Assembly: GCF_030818895.1 (NCBI RefSeq)
Contig: NZ_JAUTBA010000001.1
Location: 2,914,001-2,978,000 of the forward strand
DNA length: 64,000 bases
DNA from: Sphingobacterium zeae
GTDB lineage: Bacteria; Bacteroidota; Bacteroidia; Sphingobacteriales; Sphingobacteriaceae
Reading direction: 5' to 3'
Shown: positions 56,833-64,000 of the stretch, one piece after another
Position numbering within the stretch: position 1 is the stretch's first letter
Layout of the letters: each line of letters starts with the position of its first letter
Notes under the pieces: generated by a model
What the model was told of the DNA's origin: nothing
Seen by the model: the letters and a program-made list of their open reading frames with translations, nothing else
The model's database searches: none
Program-made: the position numbers and the translations under genes

Positions 56833-57648
56833 ATGATTAACAAATACATTCCTCAAATTAAGAACGGAACATCTCAAAATTTCTTTTTAATGGCGGGACC
56901 TTGTGCGATTGAAGGAGAAGAAATCGCTTTGCGTATTGCTGAAAAGATTGTTACTATTACAGATAAACTTCATATTCCCTACATTTTTAAGGGATCTTAT
57001 CGTAAGGCCAATCGATCTCGCCTTGATTCCTTCATGGGTATTGGTGATGAAAAGGCATTGAAAATTTTGGAAAAGGTTGGTAAAACTTTTGGTATTCCGA
57101 CTGTAACGGATATTCATGAAAGTCATGACGCAGAAATGGCTGCTGCATATGTTGATGTTCTTCAAATCCCGGCGTTTTTATGCCGGCAAACTGATTTGTT
57201 AGTTGCTGCGGCAAAAACAAATAAGGTCGTTAATGTTAAAAAAGGACAATTTTTGAGTGCGGCATCCATGAAATTTGCGGTTGATAAAATTTTGGAATCG
57301 GGCAATGAAAAGGTTTTTTTAACTGATCGCGGCAACACATTTGGTTATCAGGATCTTATTGTAGATTATCGTGGAATTCCGGAAATGCGTGCTTTTAATG
57401 TGCCGACAGTAATGGACTGCACACACTCTTTGCAACAGCCCAATCAGACTTCTGGTGTAACTGGAGGGAAGCCAGCTTTAATTGAAACAATAGCAAAAGC
57501 TGCAATTGCCGTGGGAGCTGACGGTCTATTCATAGAGACCCATCCCGATCCAGCAAATGCAAAGTCTGATGGAGCGAATATGTTGCATTTGGATTTGCTT
57601 GAAGGTTTGATGGAAAAACTGATACGAGTAAGACAAGCTATTTTGTAG
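56833..57648 (+). CDS. kdsA: 3-deoxy-8-phosphooctulonate synthase
   Basis: The 271-aa TIM-barrel enzyme condenses arabinose 5-phosphate with phosphoenolpyruvate to give Kdo 8-phosphate. Family motifs: FFLMAGPCAIEGEE, FKGSYRKANRSR, TDIHE, IPAFLCRQTDLLVAA, VNVKKGQFLSA, LTDRGNTFGYQDLIVDYR and FIETHPDPANAKSDGANM. It begins 14 bp after recQ, so the two are probably co-transcribed. Together with kdsD it supplies Kdo for lipid A core. Confidence 0.96.
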   Translation: MINKYIPQIKNGTSQNFFLMAGPCAIEGEEIALRIAEKIVTITDKLHIPYIFKGSYRKANRSRLDSFMGIGDEKALKILEKVGKTFGIPTVTDIHESHDAEMAAAYVDVLQIPAFLCRQTDLLVAAAKTNKVVNVKKGQFLSAASMKFAVDKILESGNEKVFLTDRGNTFGYQDLIVDYRGIPEMRAFNVPTVMDCTHSLQQPNQTSGVTGGKPALIETIAKAAIAVGADGLFIETHPDPANAKSDGANMLHLDLLEGLMEKLIRVRQAIL

Positions 57649-57673
57649 TATAATAAATAAATCGCAACAAAAG

Positions 57674-57695
57674 GGAGCCAATAGGCTCCTTTTTT
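57674..57695 (+). terminator. Intrinsic terminator of recQ-kdsA
   Basis: GGAGCC-AATA-GGCTCC followed by six T residues. Confidence 0.88.
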
Positions 57696-57733
57696 AATAA
57701 TCAATTACATCAAACTTAAAACTCAATTATTGT

Positions 57734-58834
57734 ATGTTCTCAAGATTAGTGTTGACAGTATTCTTACTGTTATCTTTTTCTGCTATCAAATCGCAGGAAA
57801 ATTATCGTTGGTTCTCACCGCTTGAAGATAGGCATGTACAGGGTAGATTGGCAAATATGAAACTCTCAGCCTTCAACAGGCTTCCGGATGAATTGGAAAG
57901 TCAAGTACGCAAACCTGTATGGGAGTTGGGTAAGAACAGTGCGGGTTTCTATATCGATTTTCAGACATCTGCTCCAGAGATAATTGTTCAGTATCAAGTG
58001 GAAGGCGGACTAAATATGCCACACATGCCAACAACTGCTGTCAGCGGCGTCGATCTTTATGCTTTTGATACAGCAAAACAGGAATGGAAATGGGCGTATG
58101 GCAACTATGATTTTTCGGACACCGTCTCTTATAAATGGAAGAATATCGGCCGTAATGAAAAATTTAATTATCGGTTATATCTTCCATTATATAATACTGT
58201 TAAATGGTTAAAAATTGGTGTTCCAAACACAGCTAAATTCGCATATACGCACACTAGTCCAAAAAAGCCAATTGTCGTCTATGGAACATCAATTGGCCAG
58301 GGGGCCTGTACGAGCCGGCCAGGTTTGGCTTGGACCAATCAAGTAGGCCGTGCGTTTGATCACGAAGTAATCAACTTGTGCTTCTCGGGTAATGGCCGAT
58401 TGGAAAAGCCAATTTTGAATGTGATGAATAGCGTGGATGCTGCCTGTTATGTACTGGATTGTATTCCGAATCTTGCTATTTCGAAATCGTTAACAGAGAA
58501 GCAGTTGGATTCTTTGTTGGTCTATGCGGTAACGTTTTTAAGAAAAGAACATCCGGCGACGCCTATTATTTTGACACAGCACAGTTCTGGAAATATTGAA
58601 CAGGTCTTTAATGAAGATAAAAATGCTGAATATCAGCAAAGCAGCCGGGTTTTGAAAGCCACGTTTAGCAAATTAAAGTCAAAGGGTGTTCGACAGCTTT
58701 TTTTGTTATCGAGCCAAGAGCTTAATTTGGATCTGAATTCTACGGTTGACTACGCACATCCAAATGATGAAGGGATGGAAAGAATTGCAAATGCTTATAT
58801 TAAGTTGTTGAGAAAGGTTTTAAATTACAACTAA
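57734..58834 (+). CDS. Secreted SGNH/GDSL hydrolase with N-terminal GxDLY domain
   Basis: The 366-aa protein has a signal peptide (MFSRLVLTVFLLLSFSAIKS). The N-terminal beta-rich domain (~25-170) has the GVDLY box, and the SGNH domain (~175-365) has VVYGTSIGQGACTSRPG (nucleophile Ser in GTS), FSGNGRLEKP (oxyanion Gly/Asn) and VDYAHPNDEGM (catalytic Asp/His). The pairing is typical of Bacteroidota carbohydrate esterases or acylhydrolases; substrate unknown. It has its own leader after the kdsA terminator. Confidence 0.9.
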   Translation: MFSRLVLTVFLLLSFSAIKSQENYRWFSPLEDRHVQGRLANMKLSAFNRLPDELESQVRKPVWELGKNSAGFYIDFQTSAPEIIVQYQVEGGLNMPHMPTTAVSGVDLYAFDTAKQEWKWAYGNYDFSDTVSYKWKNIGRNEKFNYRLYLPLYNTVKWLKIGVPNTAKFAYTHTSPKKPIVVYGTSIGQGACTSRPGLAWTNQVGRAFDHEVINLCFSGNGRLEKPILNVMNSVDAACYVLDCIPNLAISKSLTEKQLDSLLVYAVTFLRKEHPATPIILTQHSSGNIEQVFNEDKNAEYQQSSRVLKATFSKLKSKGVRQLFLLSSQELNLDLNSTVDYAHPNDEGMERIANAYIKLLRKVLNYN

Positions 58835-58869
58835 AAAGGGAAGTCGAAGCTTCCCTTTTTAGTTGTAAT
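58824..58869. terminator. Perfect 20-bp inverted-repeat terminator for two convergent genes
   Basis: ATTACAACTAAAAAGGGAAG and its exact complement flank a 6-nt loop (TCGAAG). The left arm overlaps the last codons of the SGNH gene. The AAAAA/TTTTT tracts make it work on both strands. Confidence 0.92.
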
Positions 58870-58882
58870 TCTTTTTGAATTT

Positions 58883-60181
58883 CTATTTCTTTTTCATTTT
58901 CATAGTCATTTTCGCTTTTTCACCGCCGCCATAATTAAAGGTTTTGGCATTGCTTTCTTTCTTTTGGTGAAATGCTCCTCCACGAGAAATATCTGTCTGA
59001 TCTTCTTCTTTATTGACCTTTTTCTTCTTATCGGTGGTGGAATTATATATGGAAACATCCTCGGGTAACGCTAATATGTCCATTCTTTTACCAACGGCCT
59101 GTTCGATTTTTTTCACCATAGGTAATTCCAGGTCTGTCGCAAAAGTCAGTATTACAGTTTCTTCATTCTCTTCATGCTTAAGGAGATGATTTAAGAATTG
59201 TTCCTTTTCATTTGGTAATTCAAATTGGAAAACGAATGGAATAGCGGAAAGATCAATATCATTTGTATTTTCTCTCGCAATGATCAATACACGTGACAGA
59301 CTATTGTCTTTGAAGTCTTCAATGTCTTCATAACCGAAATCGTCGTAAAATAATGGATTGAGTACTGCAATTTCTTCTTTATTCTTGCTGAATAAGTGGC
59401 TGGCTAATTTCTGGGCCGTAAGTTTGGTGTTTACAAAAATTACTACTTTCTGAAATACTTCTTTATCTAGCAGCAGATGATTTAATAAATTGATTTTCGT
59501 TGTAAAATTAGGGACATGGTATACGAACAAATCCAAGGTGTCAACAGTATCGTTTTCGAGTTCGTCTACCTCTATGACGGCATAGTCTTCATTCATGAAA
59601 TTCTCTATCATGTCATAAAGTTTCTGGTGTTCAACCGTGCTAAATATCATATGTTGCACTTTACCACAGCTTTCTGCCAATTCACGTACGGGTGTTTGCA
59701 TCCCTTGTTTGATAATCTCCTCCGCATCATCGATAATTAACGTCTGAATTCGATTGAGATTTAGTGCTAGTTTAAGATAAATCGCTCTAGCACGATTTGG
59801 TGTAGCTACAACAATATCCTTTCCGTCAACTAATTCCCCGATTTCCTCTTCCATACTGCCTGAAGCGCGTAATCCAATGATGCGAAGGTCTCTATTTTTG
59901 CTCAGTTGGTAGAACTTTTCAACAATTTCGTCGATACGTTCTTCATTTGGCGCCAAGATTAAAAACTTTGGAGCTTCATCTGTTGTGAATTTCAACTTCA
60001 TCAAAGTGGTTAAGACATAAGTTGTGGTTTTGCCAGCTCCTTCAGGAGCGATGGCAATGACATCCTGTCCACCAAGAATTCTGGAAATGCACCGACTCTG
60101 AATTTCCTTTGGAGCCAGATAACCGAGCTCAGTCATCGTAGCAGTCAATCTTTTGCTAAGTTTTAGTTTCTCTAACGACAC
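58883..60181 (-). CDS. Divergent DEAD/DEAH-box helicase-like protein
   Basis: The 432-aa protein keeps the first RecA-like domain: a Q-motif-like LGYLAPKEIQSRCI, Walker A APEGAGKTTT, Ia-like ILAPNEERI, and VVATPNRA. Motif II is DDAE rather than DEAD. The second domain retains VVIFVNTKLTAQ but lacks a recognisable HRxGRxxR motif VI. The C-terminus ends in a Lys/Met-rich basic tail (KAKMTMKMKKK). It is probably an RNA-binding helicase relative with reduced or altered ATPase, common in Bacteroidota as a short DEAD-box paralog. Single-gene unit. Confidence 0.8.
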   Translation of the reverse strand: MSLEKLKLSKRLTATMTELGYLAPKEIQSRCISRILGGQDVIAIAPEGAGKTTTYVLTTLMKLKFTTDEAPKFLILAPNEERIDEIVEKFYQLSKNRDLRIIGLRASGSMEEEIGELVDGKDIVVATPNRARAIYLKLALNLNRIQTLIIDDAEEIIKQGMQTPVRELAESCGKVQHMIFSTVEHQKLYDMIENFMNEDYAVIEVDELENDTVDTLDLFVYHVPNFTTKINLLNHLLLDKEVFQKVVIFVNTKLTAQKLASHLFSKNKEEIAVLNPLFYDDFGYEDIEDFKDNSLSRVLIIARENTNDIDLSAIPFVFQFELPNEKEQFLNHLLKHEENEETVILTFATDLELPMVKKIEQAVGKRMDILALPEDVSIYNSTTDKKKKVNKEEDQTDISRGGAFHQKKESNAKTFNYGGGEKAKMTMKMKKK

Positions 60182-60234
60182 GTATCCTTTAATTTATGTA
60201 AGTTACAAAAATACAAATTTAGATCTTACAACAG

Positions 60235-60564
60235 CTAATGTGTTCCCATTTTTGAAAACAGATTGATAACGATGACTCCAGCGATGATTAAAACCATACC
60301 AACAATGGCCGCTGTATCGGGAATCTGTTTAAATAAAAACATACCCACCAAGGTAATCGCTACAATTCCAACTCCTGACCAAATTGCGTAGGATATACCC
60401 ACAGGTAAGTATTTCAGTGTAATACTCAAAAAATAGAATGCAATGATATACCCGACAATACTGATAATAGTAGGTTTTATCAAGGTAAAGCCTGCAGACT
60501 TTTTAAGGAAAGTTGTTGCGAAGATCTCAGCAGCTATAGCAAGAAATAAATAGAAGTACTTCAT
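60235..60564 (-). CDS. Small multidrug resistance (SMR) family transporter
   Basis: The 109-aa protein has four transmembrane helices and the SMR signature: AAEIFATTFLKKSAGF with the essential Glu13, then YIIAFYFLSITLKYLPVGISYAIWSG and VGMVLIIAGVIVINL. Length is exactly that of EmrE/QacE-type proteins, which export cationic compounds by proton exchange in dimeric form. The substrate is undefined. Separate from the helicase gene by 53 bp on the same strand. Confidence 0.93.
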   Translation of the reverse strand: MKYFYLFLAIAAEIFATTFLKKSAGFTLIKPTIISIVGYIIAFYFLSITLKYLPVGISYAIWSGVGIVAITLVGMFLFKQIPDTAAIVGMVLIIAGVIVINLFSKMGTH

Positions 60565-60718
60565 TGTAGCAAAGGTATGATTTTTTGTTTAGCAAGCTCC
60601 GTCATATTTGCATACCGATAGCATTCGTTTAACTTGTATGTACGATAATTTATTGTGTATAAAGCCAAATTTATCTAAGTTTGGACTATTTACATAGCGA
60701 GATATAATAATTGATTTT

Positions 60719-61765
60719 ATGGGGTACGTTCAGAATCTTTGGCTTTCTATTCTACTATTTTTTCTTTTTCTATGTCCATGTTTTGCCGTGTTGGCTCAAG
60801 AACAGTTGCAGGAGTTAAGGAAATCGTATTACAGTCTTCCTTTGGGAAGCAAAGAGCGGTTTGTACTGACCGGAAAATACGCTCAGGCCCTGTATTTCAA
60901 TAATGAGAAAGCACTGGCTGGTCAACTACTGCATGACAATATTCAGTTGGCTAGAAACTATCCGGACAAGCAGTATTATGCGTATTTAAATTGCATTGCT
61001 GCGATGAATAGCTTTAATGATCATGCTTTTGAAAAATCGAGATTTTATTTGGAACACGCTAAATCTGTGCTCCCGATTGTCAATGAAAACGGAACAAAGG
61101 GATATGTACATTACTGTGATGGGTGGATTATGACGCGACAGAATAAAGAAGATGAGGCAGTTGCTCAATTCCATAAAGCGATTTCTTATTTAGAGAAGGC
61201 ACCGCAGACGGAGGCAAATATCGCTCGTAAATTGGCTGTTTATAAAGAACTCACAGCAATCTACGCCAATCAGCGTAATTATGCTTTTCAAGAAAAGTAT
61301 ACTTCATTATTGTTGGAAACGGCTAAAGCAGGTGGGAATGTCAATAGCTTATTTGATGCGTACATGCAAGCTGGTTATTTGTTTGAAGAAGAGTATAGGT
61401 TAAATAGGGGGAATTTTGATCTACTGCGTAAAGCTGAACAACACTATCTTGATGCGTATAGCTTGGTTAACAAGAATGATAAACATCTTATCAATCCGAC
61501 AGATCTAGCCTATGTTTCCGTTAATCTTGCAAATTTATACCACGAGTTTTATTTGGATAGTGGTGCTAAAAAAGCAATAGCCTACGCTAAACAAGCTTTG
61601 GATATCGCTGCTGAAACTGGACAATATGCCATCACAGTCCCCCCTATGGTATCCTCGCGGATGAAGCTTTCAAAGTTGGTAGCCGTGATGAAGGTAAGAA
61701 ATACCTGCAAAAAGCTTTGGATAACCTTAATAGAGAGCCACATTACGATTATCAGGTGGGATTAA
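60719..61765 (+). CDS. N-terminal part of a frameshifted TPR sensor histidine kinase
   Basis: This frame encodes a signal peptide (SILLFFLFLCPCFAVLAQ) and a periplasmic TPR-like region (~residues 30-310). True sequence ends near VPP (about residue 310); the last ~38 residues up to the stop are read out of frame. A run of six C residues at 61639-61644 explains it. With seven C the frame would read VPPYGILADEAF and continue into the next entry. The natural protein would be ~750 aa. The break is a real 1-nt deletion, a phase-variable tract, or a sequencing error. Confidence 0.8.
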   Translation: MGYVQNLWLSILLFFLFLCPCFAVLAQEQLQELRKSYYSLPLGSKERFVLTGKYAQALYFNNEKALAGQLLHDNIQLARNYPDKQYYAYLNCIAAMNSFNDHAFEKSRFYLEHAKSVLPIVNENGTKGYVHYCDGWIMTRQNKEDEAVAQFHKAISYLEKAPQTEANIARKLAVYKELTAIYANQRNYAFQEKYTSLLLETAKAGGNVNSLFDAYMQAGYLFEEEYRLNRGNFDLLRKAEQHYLDAYSLVNKNDKHLINPTDLAYVSVNLANLYHEFYLDSGAKKAIAYAKQALDIAAETGQYAITVPPMVSSRMKLSKLVAVMKVRNTCKKLWITLIESHITIIRWD

Positions 61766-62964
61766 GTCTATTTAGCAGACTGGCTGAAGTAAGTGTTGAA
61801 GAAGGAAAATATGAAGAAGCGTTCAACTATCAGAAAAGCTATATAGATGTATTTGAAAAGGCTTTCAACTCGGATAAACTAGATAAGACCAAACAGTTGG
61901 AACTGAAGTTTGAGCGCGAATTGCAGAATCAAAAGTTAATGCGTCTTCGTTTGGAGGGGGAGAAAAAGGAACAGCAGATTAAGTTGATGAAAGCGTTGAA
62001 TGACAGACAGCATCAACTGGTTGAGAATTTGAAATTGAATGAACTGAATCGCACCCAACAGCTCAAAGTATTACAACTTGAAAGAGATAAAAAGGAGCAA
62101 GATTTGCACTTAAGCCGACTGGAGAATACACAACGTCTACAAGAACTTGACGTGTCAAAAAAGAAAATTGCTTTTAAGTCGCGTATGAATTCAATTTACA
62201 TTTGTTTATTTATTAGTTGTTTGGTTGTTATCGTTTTGTTATTCTACGCCTATTGGCAGCGTTCCAATGCATTGAAACAGCGGGAGCATCTGCATCAATT
62301 AGAAATCGAAAAAAATAATCAGCAACATGCGATCGAAAGCCTGACAGCAATGCTTGCCGGGGAAGAGAAGGAGCGGACGCGTCTTGCCCGTGACTTACAT
62401 GATGGCTTGGGTGGTTTACTATCTAGTACGAAGTTAGGTTTGTCGGAGCTTAATAAAGCTACTTTAGAAAAGACATCCGTAAAGGAAGGAATAGATCGAA
62501 GCATTGATCTCTTGGATGGGGCGGTAGATGAACTTCGTCGGCTTGCCCATAACCTTATGCCTGATCTCATTGTGAAATATGGTTTGAAGGAGACTTTAAG
62601 AGACTATGCAAGTCGTATGAGCCAGGTTACCTGTGTCGTTGAATGCGAATTTCTGCAATTTGAATCAACGTTGAGTACTGAACAGGAAATTTCTTTGTAT
62701 CGAATTATTCAAGAATTAGTAAATAATGCGTTGAAGCATGCCAGTGCTTCCAATATTTTAATACAGCTTTCTTCACATAATAAGCGTTTACATATCACAA
62801 TTGAAGATGATGGCAAGGGTTTTGATATAAAAAGTGTCGATTTGCAGCATGCAGCTGGGATGCATAATGTGCGTTCAAGACTTTCATTTTTAAACGGCGA
62901 AATGAAGCTCATATCTGATCACGGCTTGGGTACTACGATAGAGTTGGAAATACCCATGGTTTAA
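61717..62964 (+). CDS. C-terminal part of the frameshifted sensor histidine kinase (HisKA_3-HATPase)
   Basis: The 415-aa frame carries the end of the TPR region, a coiled coil (~50-150), a transmembrane helix (IYICLFISCLVVIVLLFYAY), a HisKA_3 dimerisation domain with the phospho-acceptor His in RLARDLHDGLGGLL, and a HATPase_c domain with the N box (ELVNNALKHAS) and DDGKGFD. This is the NarX/DesK type of kinase common with LuxR-type regulators. In-frame coding extends upstream of the ATG to the C-run, so this is not an independent gene. The cognate regulator starts 12 bp after the stop. Confidence 0.85.
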   Translation: MDNLNREPHYDYQVGLSLFSRLAEVSVEEGKYEEAFNYQKSYIDVFEKAFNSDKLDKTKQLELKFERELQNQKLMRLRLEGEKKEQQIKLMKALNDRQHQLVENLKLNELNRTQQLKVLQLERDKKEQDLHLSRLENTQRLQELDVSKKKIAFKSRMNSIYICLFISCLVVIVLLFYAYWQRSNALKQREHLHQLEIEKNNQQHAIESLTAMLAGEEKERTRLARDLHDGLGGLLSSTKLGLSELNKATLEKTSVKEGIDRSIDLLDGAVDELRRLAHNLMPDLIVKYGLKETLRDYASRMSQVTCVVECEFLQFESTLSTEQEISLYRIIQELVNNALKHASASNILIQLSSHNKRLHITIEDDGKGFDIKSVDLQHAAGMHNVRSRLSFLNGEMKLISDHGLGTTIELEIPMV

Positions 62965-62976
62965 CTTTTAGAAAAA

Positions 62977-63618
62977 ATGATTAAAATAGCGATTACAGAC
63001 GATCACCCTTTGTTGCTTGAAGGATTGAAAAATATTATTAACGCGCATGAAGATTTTGACGTTGTCGGGATGTATTCTAGTGCGACAGAGCTGTCTAAGT
63101 CTATCGCGGTAGACATGCCAATGGTCCTGCTCCTCGATATTAATCTACCCGACGCCAACGGGATAGATTTAGTTAAAGGACTGAAAGAGAATAATAATGA
63201 CCTGAAAATAATCGCATTTAGTGTACACAATGAATTTGCTGTCATCAATAGTATTTTAAAAGAGGGTGCCGATGCCTATTTACAGAAAAATGCAAATGGC
63301 GATGAAATACTGACTGCTATTTCAGATGTTATTGCTGGAAAGCGCTATATCTGTGAGAAAACCCGTACTATTTTGAACAAGAAGTCGGAAATAGGGCTGA
63401 AGCAGGTGCCAAAATTGACACGTCGTGAAAAAGAAGTGCTCAGTTTCGTAGCGAAAGGTATGACAACTCATCAAATTGCTGACGCTCTCTTTATTAGTTC
63501 GCACACGGTCGAAAGTCATCGTAAAAATCTAATGGAGAAGTTTCAAACGAAGAGTGTTACTGCCGCTGTCAAATCTGCCCTTGAATATGGTTTAATTCGA
63601 GAATCATACATGGAATGA
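62977..63618 (+). CDS. NarL/FixJ-type response regulator
   Basis: The 213-aa protein has a receiver domain (acidic D8/D9, phospho-acceptor D54 in LLLDINLPD, Lys in YLQKNA) and a LuxR/GerE helix-turn-helix (LTRREKEVLSFVAKGMTTHQ, then SSHTVESHRKNL). It pairs with the HisKA_3 kinase immediately upstream, forming one operon. Regulated targets are unknown. If the upstream kinase is truly frameshifted, this regulator may lack its normal input. Confidence 0.94.
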   Translation: MIKIAITDDHPLLLEGLKNIINAHEDFDVVGMYSSATELSKSIAVDMPMVLLLDINLPDANGIDLVKGLKENNNDLKIIAFSVHNEFAVINSILKEGADAYLQKNANGDEILTAISDVIAGKRYICEKTRTILNKKSEIGLKQVPKLTRREKEVLSFVAKGMTTHQIADALFISSHTVESHRKNLMEKFQTKSVTAAVKSALEYGLIRESYME

Positions 63619-63708
63619 CCAATTCCCTGATTTCAGGGGTGAAAAAGGCGCTATTTGGTTGATATTTTTGATCCTGTTATTTTAAATTTCTTTATAGACT
63701 GAATCGAT

Positions 63709-64000
63709 ATGATAAAAAAGACAATAGTTTGGACGATAGGGATTGTTATACTTTTGATGATTACCGTATGGGGAATTTATATACTCAGGCAGCATGAGTC
63801 ATACAAATCATTGGTGCATAAAGACAGTAAAGCATTATTAACGGTATCATTGGATGATATTTTATTGAATCAGTTTTTTAATAAATGGCAGCTATCGCAA
63901 AAAGAGCATCTGAATTTCGATAAAAGGCTCAGTAAACTTCAAGATAATGGTATTGACATCAAAGCGAATATTTTTCTTTTTGCATTGGAGGAACAACCAA
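63709..64000 (+). CDS. Hypothetical membrane-anchored protein, 3' truncated by window edge
   Basis: ATG at 63709 opens a frame that runs to the window end (97 codons). The start, MIKKTIVWTIGIVILLMITV, is a single N-terminal transmembrane anchor, followed by a soluble, Lys/Leu-rich segment (LSKLQDNGIDIKANIFLFAL). I do not recognise the family. It lies 90 bp after the response regulator on the same strand. Confidence 0.75.
   Translation, partial: MIKKTIVWTIGIVILLMITVWGIYILRQHESYKSLVHKDSKALLTVSLDDILLNQFFNKWQLSQKEHLNFDKRLSKLQDNGIDIKANIFLFALEEQP

Noticed and set aside
1-64000. CRISPR arrays, rRNA genes or a replication origin
   Set aside because: No regularly spaced repeats with spacers, no rRNA sequence and no origin-like cluster were seen.

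Overview
The window looks like a chromosome segment of a Sphingobacteriaceae-type Bacteroidota (Sphingobacterium or a close relative). The core genes carry Bacteroidota promoters of the TTTG-N20-TAnnTTTG type (clear upstream of pckA and of the outer-membrane gene at 36064). The housekeeping set also fits: a mitochondrial-type aconitase beside AcnB, an ATP-type PckA, PPK2, a GxDLY/SGNH hydrolase and a DUF1573 protein.

Positions 1 to about 27,300 form an AT-rich accessory island. It ends at a tyrosine recombinase gene lying against the 3' end of a tRNA-Ser(GCU) gene. The other end is outside the window. The island holds several anti-phage-type modules separated by decayed DNA: (a) an IS66 element with an inverted tnpA fragment at its end, next to an apparently 5'-truncated solenoid protein; (b) a Septu/PtuAB-like pair in which the ATPase carries its own N-terminal HNH domain and is followed by a second, paralogous HNH protein, with a probable 2-nt deletion near the ATPase C-terminus; (c) a relic of aldose 1-epimerase (galM); (d) a Hachiman pair, HamA (PD-(D/E)XK) and HamB (helicase), followed 40 nt downstream by a gene with a HEPN-type RNxxxH motif; (e) a separate candidate PD-(D/E)XK nuclease; (f) an AVAST type I-like operon of an MBL-fold hydrolase and a trypsin-like protease/STAND NTPase/solenoid giant, followed by three tandem paralogous proteins of 73-79 aa and a second HEPN-motif protein. 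The least familiar parts are the three small paralogs and the two HEPN genes attached to otherwise recognisable systems.

From about 27.4 kb to the end the window is core chromosome: a 7TM-HD phosphohydrolase, rpe, tandem aconitases (acnB and acn), an outer-membrane protein, an MBL hydrolase, pckA, ppk2, smc, a FrnE-like DsbA, a patatin, a GDPD lipoprotein, topA, cmk, an aminotransferase, a DUF1573 protein, kdsD-recQ-kdsA, an SGNH hydrolase, a divergent DEAD-box protein, an SMR transporter, a two-component system whose kinase is frameshifted in a C-run, and a truncated membrane protein at the right edge. Convergent or adjacent genes are usually separated by clear intrinsic terminators. Between ppk2 and smc lie two copies of a 70-nt element whose terminator-like hairpins differ by compensating changes.
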